Notes: generated by a model from the letters alone, not told the origin. Shown: positions 1 to 8,762, numbered from the stretch's first letter. The stretch: DNA of 35,253 nt from Rhodococcus gordoniae (GCF_001646655.1 NZ_LPZN01000064.1:1-35253); one strand, 5' to 3'. Translations and numbers: made by a program.

Positions 1-261
1 GACCCGGAGAACGAGTGGACGGTGGGGGTCGCGCACGGCACCCGTAAGGTCGGCAAACCCACGCCGGTCGCGCCCGATGCCGTCGAACGGGCGGTGAAGG
101 AACTCGGTGATCCCACGGCCACCGAGGCCGTCCACTCGGTGATCGACGAGGCGCGTCGCGCCGCCGAAGAACGGGTGGCGCAGCTCAGCCGCGAGCTCGA
201 GGAAGCCCGTCAAGCTCTGGAAAGCTTGGGCGCAACCCGGAAATCCGGCGGAAACCTCTAG
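1..261 (+). CDS. C-terminal fragment of an unidentified protein (possibly DUF6319-like)
   Basis: The reading frame is open from the first base of the window to a TAG at 259-261, so the 5' end lies outside. The visible 86 residues begin DPENEWTVGVAHG, continue with a basic stretch and end in a charged, heptad-like helix of about 35 residues rich in E, A, R and L (around EEARRAAEERVAQLSRE), which suggests a short coiled coil. The 'EWTV...G..R.V...PVAPDAVERAVKEL' pattern followed by an acidic/basic helix recalls the C-terminal part of DUF6319 proteins of Rhodococcus and relatives, but this is from memory and unconfirmed. The protease frame that follows overlaps the end of this gene without any gap. 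No function can be assigned. Confidence 0.55.
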   Translation, partial: DPENEWTVGVAHGTRKVGKPTPVAPDAVERAVKELGDPTATEAVHSVIDEARRAAEERVAQLSRELEEARQALESLGATRKSGGNL

Positions 262-262
262 T

Positions 263-865
263 ACGCTCAGCCCGACGGCCCCCCCGGTCACCCTCGGCGG
301 CGGTTCGGGAATCACTCTCGGAGACAACGGGCAGGACATCTTCGACTGCACACTCACCACGATCGGCAACGACGCCGCCGGTCGCCTGGTGGGTCTCACC
401 GCCGCGCACTGCGGCTCTCCCGGCATGACGGTGAAGGCCGAATACGACCTCGCCGCCGGCTCGGTGGGCCGCATCGTCTCGACCAACGAGCGGCTCGACT
501 ACGCCGTCATCGAGTTCGACCGGAGCAAGGTGGTTCCGGTCAACCGCGTCGGCGACGTGACGATCACGGGCCTCGGCGCTCCCGTGGGCTTCCCGAACAT
601 CGCGTGCAAGGAAGGCCGAACCACGGGCAATACCTGCGGAGTCGTCTGGGGCGACGTGTTCGGCTCGCAGGAGACGTGGACGCAGGTCTGCGTCGTGGAA
701 GGCGACTCCGGTGCGCCGCTGGTGGTGGGCACGACGCTCGTCGCGATGGTCAATGCCTACCTGCTCGCGGCATGTGTCGGTCCCGAGGTCGGCACCAACA
801 TCGATGTGATCATGGCCGATATCAACGGCCGGGGCGGGCCGGGCGCAGGTTTCCGTCCGATCTGA
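263..865 (+). pseudogene. S1 (chymotrypsin-like) serine protease lacking a start codon and signal peptide
   Basis: The protein reads from about TLSPTAPPVTLGGGSGI to the TGA at 863-865. The catalytic triad of the S1 family is visible: His in TAAHC, Asp in ERLDYAVIEF and Ser in GDSGAPLV. Cysteines suitable for disulfides flank His and Ser. Relatives in Rhodococcus and Nocardia are secreted and carry an N-terminal signal peptide just before the 'PPVTLGGGSG' segment. Here the frame is open only back to a TGA at 140-142, with no ATG, GTG or TTG before GTG 389, which lies inside the domain next to the catalytic His. The upstream codons encode a basic, non-hydrophobic stretch that is the shadow of the preceding gene. 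The 5' end with the secretion signal therefore looks deleted or displaced, although the catalytic core is intact. An assembly error or an unrecognised start remains possible. Confidence 0.6.
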
Positions 866-896
866 TGCCCCCAGGGCGCGAGGGTTCACCCGACCC

Positions 897-2594
897 TCAC
901 CCGCACACCGCACCGTTCGAGGCGGAACCGACGAGCTTCGTGTACTTCGCCAGTACACCCCTGGTGTAGCGCGGCGGTAGTGGCTCCCAGCCCTGCCGCC
1001 GCGTTTCCATGTCCTTCTCGTCGACCAGCACGTCGAGGAGGCCGTTCGAGACGTCGAGGCGGATCCGGTCGCCGTCGCGGACGAACGCGATGGGGCCACC
1101 GTCGACGGCCTCCGGGGCGACGTGCCCGACACACAACCCGGTGGTGCCACCGGAGAACCGGCCGTCGGTGAGCAGCAGGACGTCCTTGCCGAGCCCGGCA
1201 CCCTTGATCGCACCGGTGATCGCGAGCATCTCGCGCATGCCCGGGCCGCCCTTGGGACCCTCGTACCGGATGACCACCACGTCGCCGGCGGTGATGGTGC
1301 CGTCCTCGAGCGCGTCCATCGCGGCACGTTCGCGTTCGAAGACCCGCGCCGTTCCCTCGAAGACCGACTCGTCGAAGCCTGCGGACTTCACCACCGCTCC
1401 GTCGGGAGCGAGACTGCCCCGCAGGATCGTGATGCCCCCCGTGGGATGGATGGGGTCGCTCAGGGCACGCAGCACCTTGCCGTCCGGGTCCGGTGGCCTG
1501 ATGCCGGCGAGGTTCTCGGCCACGGTGTTCCCGGTGACGGTGAGGCAGTCGCCGTGCAGCAGACCCGCGTCGAGCAGCGCCTTCATGATGACCGGGACGC
1601 CGCCGATGTGGTCGACGTCCTTCATCACGTGCCGGCCGAACGGTTTGACGTCGGCGAGATGCGGTACCCGCGCACCCACGCGGACGAAGTCGTCCAGGCT
1701 CAGATCCACGCGGGCCTCGTGCGCGATCGCGAGCAGGTGGAGCACGGCGTTGGTAGAGCCGCCGAACGCCATGACCACTGCGATGGCATTCTCGAATGCT
1801 TCCTTCGTGAGGATGTCCGAGGCCGTGATTCCGCGACGCAACAACTCGACCACCGCCTGTCCGCTGCGCCGGGCGAAACCGTCGCGGCGACGATCGGTGG
1901 CGGGTGGGGATGCGCTTCCCGGCAGCGACATGCCGAGCGCTTCGGCCGACGCTGCCATCGTGTTCGCGGTGTACATGCCGCCGCAGGCGCCCTCACCGGG
2001 GCAGATGGCGCGTTCGATCGCGTCGAGATCGGTCTCGGACATCAGGCCTCGCGCACACGCCCCGACCGCCTCGAAGGCATCGATGATCGTCACGTCGCGT
2101 TCGGTGCCGTCGGACAGTTTCGCGATGCCCGGCAGGATGGACCCGGCGTACAGGAAGACGGCGGCGAGATCGAGGCGGGCCGCGGCCATGAGCATGCCGG
2201 GCAGGGACTTGTCGCATCCCGCGAGCAGCACCGATCCGTCGAGGCGCTCGGCCTGCATCACCGTCTCGACGCTGTCGGCGATCACTTCCCGGGACACCAG
2301 GGAGAAGTGCATGCCCTCGTGCCCCATCGAGATCCCGTCGGACACAGAGATGGTGCCGAATTCCAGCGGATATCCACCTGCGGCATGCACCCCCTCCTTG
2401 ACCGCTCGGGCGAGCCGGTCGAGCGGGAGATTGCACGGCGTGATCTCGTTCCACGACGATGCCACCCCGATCTGCGGCTTACCCCAGTCGTCGTCGCCCA
2501 TGCCTACCGCGCGGAGCATGCCGCGCGAGGCGGCCTTCTCCATGCCGTCGGTGACGTCGCGGCTGCGGGGCTTGATATCGGGCCGGTCCGTCAT
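897..2594 (-). CDS. ilvD: Dihydroxy-acid dehydratase
   Basis: This 565-residue enzyme dehydrates 2,3-dihydroxy-isovalerate and 2,3-dihydroxy-3-methylvalerate to the 2-keto acids in valine, leucine and isoleucine synthesis. It is a cytoplasmic Fe-S protein. Family signatures visible are the [10 protein letters not shown] segment, [10 protein letters not shown] (signature 1), [17 protein letters not shown], and near the C terminus [21 protein letters not shown] (signature 2). The three conserved cysteines in PCN, GCDKS and GACGG would hold the cluster. Length is normal for the family. The start ATG (2594-2592) overlaps the TGA of the upstream DinB/MDMPI-like gene as ATGA, so the two are translationally coupled. 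It converges with the S1 protease reading frame. Confidence 0.95.
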   Translation of the reverse strand: MTDRPDIKPRSRDVTDGMEKAASRGMLRAVGMGDDDWGKPQIGVASSWNEITPCNLPLDRLARAVKEGVHAAGGYPLEFGTISVSDGISMGHEGMHFSLVSREVIADSVETVMQAERLDGSVLLAGCDKSLPGMLMAAARLDLAAVFLYAGSILPGIAKLSDGTERDVTIIDAFEAVGACARGLMSETDLDAIERAICPGEGACGGMYTANTMAASAEALGMSLPGSASPPATDRRRDGFARRSGQAVVELLRRGITASDILTKEAFENAIAVVMAFGGSTNAVLHLLAIAHEARVDLSLDDFVRVGARVPHLADVKPFGRHVMKDVDHIGGVPVIMKALLDAGLLHGDCLTVTGNTVAENLAGIRPPDPDGKVLRALSDPIHPTGGITILRGSLAPDGAVVKSAGFDESVFEGTARVFERERAAMDALEDGTITAGDVVVIRYEGPKGGPGMREMLAITGAIKGAGLGKDVLLLTDGRFSGGTTGLCVGHVAPEAVDGGPIAFVRDGDRIRLDVSNGLLDVLVDEKDMETRRQGWEPLPPRYTRGVLAKYTKLVGSASNGAVCG

Positions 2595-3157
2595 GAGGCC
2601 TTCCGAGGGTCGCGGCCGGTCAGGGCGAGGAGCCGGTCCTGTGGCGGAGCATCGTCGGGGAGCGGGACGGGATCGGCGAACAGACCGCTCGAGGCGAGCA
2701 TGTCCTTCTGAGGTTCGATGTCGGCGAGCACGGCGTCGACGAGTTCGGCGTCGAGGGTCTCGTCGGCGCCGATTGCCCGCGCGAGATCCCAAGTGTGCAC
2801 GGTGATGTCCGCGACCTGCTGTTTCATGTAGTCGAGGCACGGGACGGTGCCGTAGGACAGGTGAACCTCCTGGGACGGTGCCGCCATCGCCCACGCGGCG
2901 GTCGCCTGCTCGGCGAAGCGTGCCCATTCGGCGGCGAGGTCGTCTCCGATCGGTTCGAGTGCAGCCTTCGCGTCGTCGAGGGAACGCCCCGAGAGCAGGG
3001 GCTGGATCCAGCGCTGCTCGTCGACCATGTGCCACACCAGGTCGGTGACGTCCCATTCGGTGTCGGGGGTCGGGGCGTGCCAGTCGCGGATCTGCGCGAC
3101 CCGGTCGCCGAACTCGCGCCGCGCGGTTCGTTGCAGGGAGAGCCAGTCGGTCGCCAT
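2591..3157 (-). CDS. TIGR03086-type / maleylpyruvate-isomerase N-terminal domain (DinB-fold) protein
   Basis: A 188-residue protein of the DinB/MDMPI fold, a four-helix bundle usually binding a metal ion and in actinobacteria often using mycothiol. The histidines expected for metal binding are visible in '[12 protein letters not shown]' near residue 45 and in '[14 protein letters not shown]', the most typical motif of the TIGR03086 family. The substrate is unknown. The start ATG at 3157 is preceded by GAGAGA, and longer upstream readings are shadows of the divergent aldo/keto reductase. Its stop overlaps the ilvD start (ATGA), so it is the first gene of a two-gene operon; no known link to branched-chain amino acid synthesis explains the pairing. 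Confidence 0.8.
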   Translation of the reverse strand: MATDWLSLQRTARREFGDRVAQIRDWHAPTPDTEWDVTDLVWHMVDEQRWIQPLLSGRSLDDAKAALEPIGDDLAAEWARFAEQATAAWAMAAPSQEVHLSYGTVPCLDYMKQQVADITVHTWDLARAIGADETLDAELVDAVLADIEPQKDMLASSGLFADPVPLPDDAPPQDRLLALTGRDPRKAS

Positions 3158-3271
3158 GTCTCTCAGCGTAGGGCTCGGGTTGCTCGAATCACGGCGATTT
3201 CGACTCCTGCGATCATGCGCGGGATGCGGGACGATCGGGAGTCGCACCGTGTCGTCGTCGAGGAGAAATAC

Positions 3272-4276
3272 ATGCCTGTCCCCACCGTCCAGCTCGCGCC
3301 CGGTCTCGTCGTCAGCGCCCAGGGTTACGGCGCGATGTCCGTCGCCCCCGCATACGGCGAGGTGAATCTCGACGAGGCGCTCGCGACCCTGCACCACGCC
3401 GTGGATCTGGGCATCACCTTCATCGACACCGCCAACGTCTACGGCGACGGCACGAGCGAGAAGGTGGTCGGCAAGCTGCTCGCCGACCGGCGGGACGAGG
3501 TCCAGCTGGCGACGAAGTTCGGTCTCGTCGGCGCGGTCAGCGGCAAGGGCACCGCCAACCGTCGCATCAACGGCCGTCCCGAATACGCGAAGCAGGCCAT
3601 CGACGAGTCGCTCGGGCGTCTCGGCGTCGACCACGTCGACCTGTACTACCTGCACCGCGTGGATCCGGAGGTGCCGGTCGAGGATACGGTGGGTGCCCTC
3701 GCCGAACTCGTGCAGGCCGGCAAGGTGCGGCACATCGGACTGTCGGAGGCCACGGGCGACGAGTTGCGCCGCGCGCACGCCGTCCACCCGATCGCGGCGA
3801 TCCAGTCGGAGTGGAGCATCGTCTCGCGCGACGTCGAACGGCACGTGGTGCCCACCGCCGCCGAACTCGGCATCGGCTTCGTGCCGTACTCGCCGGTGAG
3901 CCGGGGGCTGCTCACCGACGCCTTCGATCCCGGACAGGTTGCCGAGAACGACCTGCGCAAGCGCTTCCCGCGCTTCGACGCCGACGCCCTGCCGATCAAC
4001 CTCGCGGTGCGCGAGGAGGTGCGGGCGGTCGCGAAGGATGCGGACGCGACCATCGCACAGATCGCCCTGGCATGGCTGGACGCGAAGGGTCGCGAGTTCG
4101 GCTTGCCGTCGGTGTCGATCCCCGGCACCCGCTACGCGAGTCGCGTCACCGAGAACGCCGGAGCGCTCGACGTGACGCTCACCGACGAGCAGGTCGCGCG
4201 GCTGGATCGTCTCGCCGGCAAGGTCGCCGGTCCGCGTGCGGCCGACCCGACGTGGGTGTCGCTCGGGCGTGAGTAA
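3272..4276 (+). CDS. Aldo/keto reductase
   Basis: A 334-residue NADPH-dependent oxidoreductase of the AKR superfamily, (beta/alpha)8 fold, cytoplasmic. The catalytic tetrad is visible: Asp52 and Tyr57 in FIDTANVYG, Lys82 in ATKFG and His128 in YYLHRVD. The cofactor-binding C-terminal part follows (SIPGTRYASRVTENAGAL). The overall pattern is that of the YajO/pyridoxal-reductase-like group (AKR11-13) and the physiological substrate cannot be deduced. The ATG at 3272 has a strong ribosome binding site, AGGAGA at 3261-3266. It is divergent from the DinB/MDMPI-like gene, and the 114-bp gap should hold both promoters. The MFS transporter follows 40 bp downstream in the same direction and may be co-transcribed. 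Confidence 0.9.
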   Translation: MPVPTVQLAPGLVVSAQGYGAMSVAPAYGEVNLDEALATLHHAVDLGITFIDTANVYGDGTSEKVVGKLLADRRDEVQLATKFGLVGAVSGKGTANRRINGRPEYAKQAIDESLGRLGVDHVDLYYLHRVDPEVPVEDTVGALAELVQAGKVRHIGLSEATGDELRRAHAVHPIAAIQSEWSIVSRDVERHVVPTAAELGIGFVPYSPVSRGLLTDAFDPGQVAENDLRKRFPRFDADALPINLAVREEVRAVAKDADATIAQIALAWLDAKGREFGLPSVSIPGTRYASRVTENAGALDVTLTDEQVARLDRLAGKVAGPRAADPTWVSLGRE

Positions 4277-4316
4277 TTAGTACCGTCAACAGACCGACGC
4301 GTATCGTCCTTGTGAC

Positions 4317-5591
4317 ATGAGGGCATGGCTGGTCTGGGGTATCGGAGTCTTCGCCTACATCGTCGCCGTCCTCCATCGGACGGCGTTCGGCGTCTCCGGA
4401 CTCGCTGCCACCGAACGCTTCGAGATCTCACCGTCGGTGCTGTCCGGCTTCGTCGTCCTCCAACTCATCGTCTACGCGGGGATGCAGATCCCGGCCGGTG
4501 TGCTCCTCGACAGGTTCGGTTCGCGGCGGATGATCGCGACCGGCGCCGTGATCCTCGCCGTCGGTCAGGCGATCCTCGCCGTCACCGAGTCGCTGCCGGT
4601 CGCGTATCTGGCCCGAGTGCTGGTCGGTGTCGGTGACGCCCTGACGTTCATCTCGGTGCTGCGGCTCGTGCCGGTGTGGTTCGCGCCGCGCCGCGTGCCT
4701 GTCGTTTCGCAGCTGACGGGCATCTTCGGCCAGCTCGGCCAGGTGCTGTCGGCGGTGCCGTTCGTCCTGCTGCTCACCGGCACGGGATGGACGGCCGCCT
4801 ACGGCAGTGCCGCGGCGCTCGGCCTTTTCGCGTGCGTGCTGGTGTTCGCGGTCGTGCGCGACACCCCGCCCGGTGAGACGCGCGAGGCCACCGCGTCAGG
4901 GCTGCGGGAGGTGATCGGCGGGCTCGGCACGGTGTGGCGGCGTCCCGGCACCAAGCTCGGCTTCTTCACCCACATGGGCACGCAGTTCTCGGTGACGACC
5001 TTCGCGCTCATGTGGGGCGTGCCGTATCTGGTCTCCGCGCAGGGCCTGTCACCCGCGGCGGCCGGCTCGATGCTGACCGTCTCGGTGGTCACCGCCATCT
5101 CCGCCGGACCCATCCTCGGCGTGCTGTCGGGACGCTTCCCGACCAGACGCTCGTGGCTCGTGCTCATGATCATCCTCGCCAGCGCAGTGACGTGGTCGGC
5201 GGTGCTCGCCCTGCCCGGACCCGCACCGCTGTGGCTGCTCGTGGTGCTCGTCGTCGTCATCTCGGTGGGCGGGCCGGGATCGATGATCGGCTTCGACTAC
5301 GCCCGCACCTTCAATCCCGGGACCGCGCTCGGCACGGCCAACGGCATCGTCAACATCGGTGGCTTCCTCGCGACACTGCTGGTCGTGCAGACGATGGGCA
5401 TCGTGCTCGACCGGCTCGGCGGCTACACCTTCGACGCCTTCCGCGTCGCGTGGTTCGCGCAGTATCCGATCTGGGTGATCGCGCTTATCGGGGTGCTCGT
5501 GACCCGAGGGCGCGCCCGCCGCGAGGCCGGCATCGAAGCCCGCTCGCTGCGGGCGGTCGTGGTCGAGCGGTTCGGCCGGGGTAAGCGCTGA
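4317..5591 (+). CDS. Major facilitator superfamily transporter
   Basis: A 424-residue inner-membrane protein with about twelve hydrophobic segments, beginning WLVWGIGVFAYIVAVLH and ending near YPIWVIALIGVLVTRG. The MFS loop 2-3 signature is visible as 'GVLLDRFGSRRMI' around residue 63, and a central cytoplasmic loop rich in R and E separates the two six-helix halves. It most resembles general MFS permeases of the nitrate/nitrite or sugar-phosphate type, but the substrate is unknown. No clear Shine-Dalgarno precedes ATG 4317. A TATCGT hexamer at 4302-4307 could be a -10 element of a nearly leaderless transcript, although co-transcription with the aldo/keto reductase is also possible. Confidence 0.88.
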   Translation: MRAWLVWGIGVFAYIVAVLHRTAFGVSGLAATERFEISPSVLSGFVVLQLIVYAGMQIPAGVLLDRFGSRRMIATGAVILAVGQAILAVTESLPVAYLARVLVGVGDALTFISVLRLVPVWFAPRRVPVVSQLTGIFGQLGQVLSAVPFVLLLTGTGWTAAYGSAAALGLFACVLVFAVVRDTPPGETREATASGLREVIGGLGTVWRRPGTKLGFFTHMGTQFSVTTFALMWGVPYLVSAQGLSPAAAGSMLTVSVVTAISAGPILGVLSGRFPTRRSWLVLMIILASAVTWSAVLALPGPAPLWLLVVLVVVISVGGPGSMIGFDYARTFNPGTALGTANGIVNIGGFLATLLVVQTMGIVLDRLGGYTFDAFRVAWFAQYPIWVIALIGVLVTRGRARREAGIEARSLRAVVVERFGRGKR

Positions 5592-5762
5592 ACGCGGTTG
5601 GGCAAGCACCGGGCGTCGAGGCGTCCGGATGTCTCGATCGACGAGCGGCGGGAGTCCTGTTCGGGTGGACCGTCCGGCATCACTGCAGGTCGTGGAGGTG
5701 AGAACCGCCTGTCGTGGTCGGACTGGCAGACTCGATCCCGGAAGCAGTCGAGGAGGAATCGA

Positions 5763-6455
5763 GTGAAGACGACGGTGGGCGAACCCGAACCAGGGCTGCC
5801 GGCACCGGACGAGGTGCCGGCAGCCCTGGTGGCAGTGGAGCATCTCGCGCAGGATCTGCGACGCGCACTCATGGTGTACAAGTTCGGCATCGACGAGATG
5901 ATGACGAAGATCAACATCCTGCGCGAGGAGTTCACCTACGCCCGCGAGTACAACCCGATCGAGCACGTGAAGTCGCGGTTGAAGAGCCCCGAGTCGATCC
6001 TCGCCAAGGCGGAACGGAAGGGTGCGCCCGCCTCGCTCGACGGCATCCGCGAGGCCGTCCGCGATATCGCAGGCATCCGCATCACGTGCAGCTTCACGTC
6101 GGACGTCTACCGGATCATCGACATGATCACGAGCCAGCTCGACGTGACGGTCGTCGAGATCGAGGACTACATCGCCCGCCCGAAACCCAACGGGTACAGC
6201 AGCGTGCACGTGATCGTCCAGATCCCGGTGTACATGTCCGACCGGGTCGAGCGCGTCTACGTCGAACTGCAGATCCGCACGGTCGCCATGGACTTCTGGG
6301 CGAGCCTGGAACACAAGATCTACTACAAGCACGACCGCGAGGTACCGGACGAACTGCGCGAAGAACTCCGCCTCGCCGCGGAAACGGCGCGCGATCTGGA
6401 CCTGCGGATGGAAGCACTGCACCGCCGCGTCCACGGCCCGAACAACGGAAAATGA
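5763..6455 (+). CDS. Small alarmone synthetase (RelA/SpoT synthetase-domain GTP pyrophosphokinase)
   Basis: A 230-residue single-domain (p)ppGpp synthetase that transfers pyrophosphate from ATP to GDP or GTP. It lacks the HD hydrolase and the TGS/ACT regulatory domains of long RSH proteins. Visible motifs are REYNPIEHVKSRLKSPESI with the ATP-binding basic residues, RDIAGIRITCSF, RPKPNGYSSVHV (the G-loop segment) and VELQIRTVAMDFWASLEHKIYYK. It resembles mycobacterial Rv1366-type proteins and firmicute RelQ/RelP. The GTG start at 5763 is supported by AGGAGG at 5751-5756; the longer upstream frame lacks coding character. It is monocistronic, with about 170 bp of featureless DNA upstream, and converges on the secretion island across a nested inverted repeat. 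No antitoxin-like partner adjoins it, so a toxic-SAS role is not supported. Confidence 0.9.
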   Translation: MKTTVGEPEPGLPAPDEVPAALVAVEHLAQDLRRALMVYKFGIDEMMTKINILREEFTYAREYNPIEHVKSRLKSPESILAKAERKGAPASLDGIREAVRDIAGIRITCSFTSDVYRIIDMITSQLDVTVVEIEDYIARPKPNGYSSVHVIVQIPVYMSDRVERVYVELQIRTVAMDFWASLEHKIYYKHDREVPDELREELRLAAETARDLDLRMEALHRRVHGPNNGK

Positions 6456-6459
6456 CCGA

Positions 6460-6538
6460 GGTACGCAACGTGGGGTGAAGACTCGCAACGTGGTCGGTCA
6501 CTGTCGGCGTTGCGAACCCACCACCGGTGTTGCGTACC
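6460..6538. repeat. Nested inverted repeat, copy 1 (end of cassette 2)
   Basis: The outer arms GGTACGCAAC (6460-6469) and GTTGCGTACC (6529-6538) enclose inner arms TCGCAACG (6483-6490) and CGTTGCGA (6508-6515). The 79-bp element fills the gap between two convergent stop codons (6455 and 6541) exactly. A second copy with the same arms and size lies at 9876-9954. There is no T-tract, so classical Rho-independent termination is not evident. It could be a terminator, a REP-like intergenic repeat or a protein-binding site. Confidence 0.85.
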
Positions 6539-6540
6539 CA

Positions 6541-7297
6541 TCACCATTCCCACTGTTGACGCGGAATCTTCCGCGCGATACGTAAGCGTTCACGCACAGG
6601 GAGGGGACGGAGGAGTTCTGGGACCTCGGGTGTGGTGACGAGATGGCGATCTTCGGGACACCGATGGAGACGGTCGACGAGCCCGAGCAGCGTGTGGGGT
6701 TCGCTGACGAGAACGTACGCCGGAACGGTCAACGAATCCGGTTTGTCGTGCCCCATGCGAGGTGGAGTCGGTTCATAGCCGGGTACGTGCAGACGGATGA
6801 GCGGATTGTGTGTAGACGCCCCGCTACCCGAGACGGTGTAGACATCGGCAGCCACTTCCCGGATCTCGTCCCATCGAACGAACACGTCCGAAACGCCACG
6901 CCGCACGAGCCATGTAATCATGAAAGCACCCGCTACTGTCATGCAGGAGAACACGACGGACAGCTGAACGGGAAGTATCCTCACGTAAGGAATCTCGATG
7001 CCAGGGCCGTGAACGTCGTCTCGGTACTGCTGGATCCTCGGATGCACACCGAATCGGTGGAAGCCGGCTCGCTCGAATCCCCAGGCCGAACTTGACGCCG
7101 TCATCACAGCGAGACAGAACCCCAGGGCGATGGCTCCGCCGTCATCCGCTCGTCGAACGTCGACGGTCTTCTGCAGCACAAGGATTCCGGTCCCGGCCAG
7201 GAACACGCCGAGGCAGAGCGATCCCGTACGAAACCCTTTGCGGCCAAGTAGGTTCGGATCGTTCTCCGTACGGGTACGTCTCGATGGAATCGCTCAC
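6541..7297 (-). pseudogene. Membrane protein C: frameshifted and shortened paralogue of the island's immunity-like proteins
   Basis: The C-terminal frame (stop at 6541-6543) has hydrophobic segments GVFLAGTGILVL, GAIALGFCLAVMT and LSVVFSCMTVAGAFMITWLV, then the family tail 'RWDEIREVA ... EPHTLLGLVDRL ... ELLRPLPVRERLRIAR' shared with membrane proteins A and B. The N-terminal segment with the family WPQ motif lies in another frame, starting at GTG 7297 (MSDSIETYPYGERSEPTWPQ). Removing one G from the GGG at 7225-7223 (minus strand) restores one frame, WPQRVSYGSLCLGVF, which aligns without gaps with WPQQLRIGWCMGGVF of protein B. The protein also lacks roughly 70 residues around the fourth membrane segment. 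It is probably a decaying orphan immunity gene; a base-calling error could explain the frameshift but not the internal loss. Confidence 0.7.
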
Positions 7298-7821
7298 CGG
7301 ATTCTCAGTCCCTCGTGGATTGCATGCAGATGAGCGATAAGAGACTCGGCGCTGTCGGAACGTGCGGTTGCCGTCAGTTGCGTCAGGTAGCGATCGTACT
7401 CGTGGTCGATCACGAGATATCGCGTCACGGCGGTGTACTCGACGTCGTCCACTCGATAGGAGCCTTGGACGATCACCGATCGGTGCCCGCGGAAATCGGA
7501 TGTGTCGCGGAACCTCTCCCTCCATGCGGGCAGTTCGCGAACTTCATTCCCCGCGACCTCCAGCAGTTCGTCCGTCGGCCGCCACTTCGCCAGTGCACCA
7601 TGGAGGAGTACGGCGTTGGGTGCCCAATCGTCCGCGGCGTGCTCGGGAGTTACGAGAACCGTATGTGCGTGCGGAAAGACATCGCGGGGGAGTGTGATCC
7701 AGCCTTCCGGCGCCTGGGATTCCGGTTGCGGGTGCCGCGGATCGTCCGGGTCGCAGGGGCTCAGTTCGACTTCGCGTGCTGCGAGGTAGTCGGAGAGCGT
7801 CGTCTGAAGCGAAGCATTCAT
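7294..7821 (-). CDS. LpqN/LpqT-like protein without a signal peptide
   Basis: A 175-residue soluble protein. The C-terminal half, around 'VIVQGSYRVDDVEYTAVTRYLV' and 'YLTQLTATARSDSAESLIAHLHAIHEGLRI', matches the pattern of the LpqN/LpqT family (Mog1/PsbP-like fold). Unlike LpqN itself it has no signal sequence or lipobox, since the N terminus MNASLQTTLSDYLAAREVELSP is hydrophilic, so it should be cytoplasmic. ATG 7821 overlaps the stop of membrane protein B (ATGA), and its own TGA overlaps the GTG of membrane protein C, placing it inside the effector/immunity operon. By analogy with the DUF1795 (EagR) chaperones of type VI effectors, which have a related fold, it may escort the hydrophobic effector. 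That role is inference. Confidence 0.65.
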   Translation of the reverse strand: MNASLQTTLSDYLAAREVELSPCDPDDPRHPQPESQAPEGWITLPRDVFPHAHTVLVTPEHAADDWAPNAVLLHGALAKWRPTDELLEVAGNEVRELPAWRERFRDTSDFRGHRSVIVQGSYRVDDVEYTAVTRYLVIDHEYDRYLTQLTATARSDSAESLIAHLHAIHEGLRIR

Positions 7822-8762
7822 CGAGACGCCTCCTGGTGGCGTGCCATCCGGAATCGCCCTCGCAAAGGCGGTGGTCTGAGAAGTTCGGCCGCGTCCTCCC
7901 GAGCGAGGAGTGTGCGGTCGTGTGGACGTTCATGCATTCGTCGGGCCAGGGCCAGGAGTGTGTTGGGCTCTGCGACGAGCCAAGTGCAGACGATGGCGAG
8001 AATGTGTTCTTCGTCGTGGGGGATGCGCGCTTCCGGGGGAATCCGTCCGGTCGTGTGGATGTGGATCATCGGAGTCCGGACGTCGCCGTATCCGGAACGG
8101 GTCACGATATCCGTTCCGGCGATGCCCTCGATATCGTTCCAATGCACAAATTGCACGGTGGCATTGTTTCGTCGGAGCTTGCGAGAACGTACGACTCTTT
8201 CGATTCCGTGTGGATACAACCCCAGTGTGGTGGGAAGTCGGAACCAGATGAACGCCGCCGCCATGAGCAAGAGAACGATCCCACCCACGAGCGCGAAGAT
8301 TGCAGTGGTTCGGGGGTCGTAACCATGCGGCAACTCGGATCTGTCGGTGATGTAGACGTTCAGAGCAGAGATGGCCAAACCGGTAAGGCCGTTGAAGATA
8401 AGCATGGCAACAGCCAGGCTGGGAAGGGTGAGTCCTCCCGGCACAACGATTCCGATTCCGAGTTCAGAATGTTCATTACTCCTGACCCGCTTGGAATGCA
8501 ATACATTTCGAATCCCGCCGTCCCTGAACGCTGCGACACTCATGAGTAGCATCGACGTTCCGAACACTACCGAGCCGATTGTGGATATCGATTCTTCGTG
8601 CCCGACGTTCACCAGTGCATCCCCGAGTGACCATACAGCCAGAACAGCAGCGAAGACCCCGCCCATGCACCACCCGATTCGCAGTTGCTGCGGCCAACGA
8701 GGGTTGAAGAACGAATCGATGTGAGTTCGATATCGGTCCGGCGGAACGTTTTCGGTCGTCAC
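7818..8762 (-). CDS. Membrane protein B: four-helix, immunity-like protein of cassette 2
   Basis: A 314-residue protein. After a WPQ motif (residues 23-25) come four hydrophobic segments: IGWCMGGVFAAVLAVWSL, TIGSVVFGTSMLLMSVAAF, LAVAMLIFNGLTGLAISAL and TAIFALVGGIVLLLMAAAF. A roughly 140-residue soluble tail follows, with a bacterial PH-like look (LGLYPHGIERVV ... VHWNDIEGIAG) and the family signature 'EPNTLLALARRM ... DRTLLAREDAAELLRPPPLRGRFRMAR'. Paralogues A and C share this architecture. Its GTG start (8762) overlaps the effector B stop (TGGTGACG), with AGGAG five bases upstream inside the effector gene. Tight coupling directly downstream of a putative pore-forming effector points to a cognate immunity role; this is inferred, since the family is not one I recognise. 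One internal line (8461-8520) is only 28/60 GC, well below the neighbouring housekeeping DNA. Confidence 0.7.
   Translation of the reverse strand: MTTENVPPDRYRTHIDSFFNPRWPQQLRIGWCMGGVFAAVLAVWSLGDALVNVGHEESISTIGSVVFGTSMLLMSVAAFRDGGIRNVLHSKRVRSNEHSELGIGIVVPGGLTLPSLAVAMLIFNGLTGLAISALNVYITDRSELPHGYDPRTTAIFALVGGIVLLLMAAAFIWFRLPTTLGLYPHGIERVVRSRKLRRNNATVQFVHWNDIEGIAGTDIVTRSGYGDVRTPMIHIHTTGRIPPEARIPHDEEHILAIVCTWLVAEPNTLLALARRMHERPHDRTLLAREDAAELLRPPPLRGRFRMARHQEASR

Noticed and set aside
389-865. GTG at 389 as the true start of a small protease-like gene
   Set aside because: It lies next to the catalytic His inside the S1 domain, with clear family sequence upstream in the same frame, so it would give a headless domain.
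1009-2805. Long plus-strand open frames across ilvD (up to about 600 codons)
   Set aside because: They are composition shadows of GC-rich ilvD on the minus strand; the amino-acid make-up is biased and no family motif appears.
5592-5762. Extension of the alarmone synthetase to an upstream start at 5598
   Set aside because: The added 55 residues are basic and unrelated to the family, while GTG 5763 has AGGAGG at ideal spacing.
5763-6455. The small alarmone synthetase as a toxic SAS with antitoxin next to the secretion island
   Set aside because: It is monocistronic, on the opposite strand from the island, and no small antitoxin-like frame adjoins it; it fits ordinary Rv1366-type synthetases.
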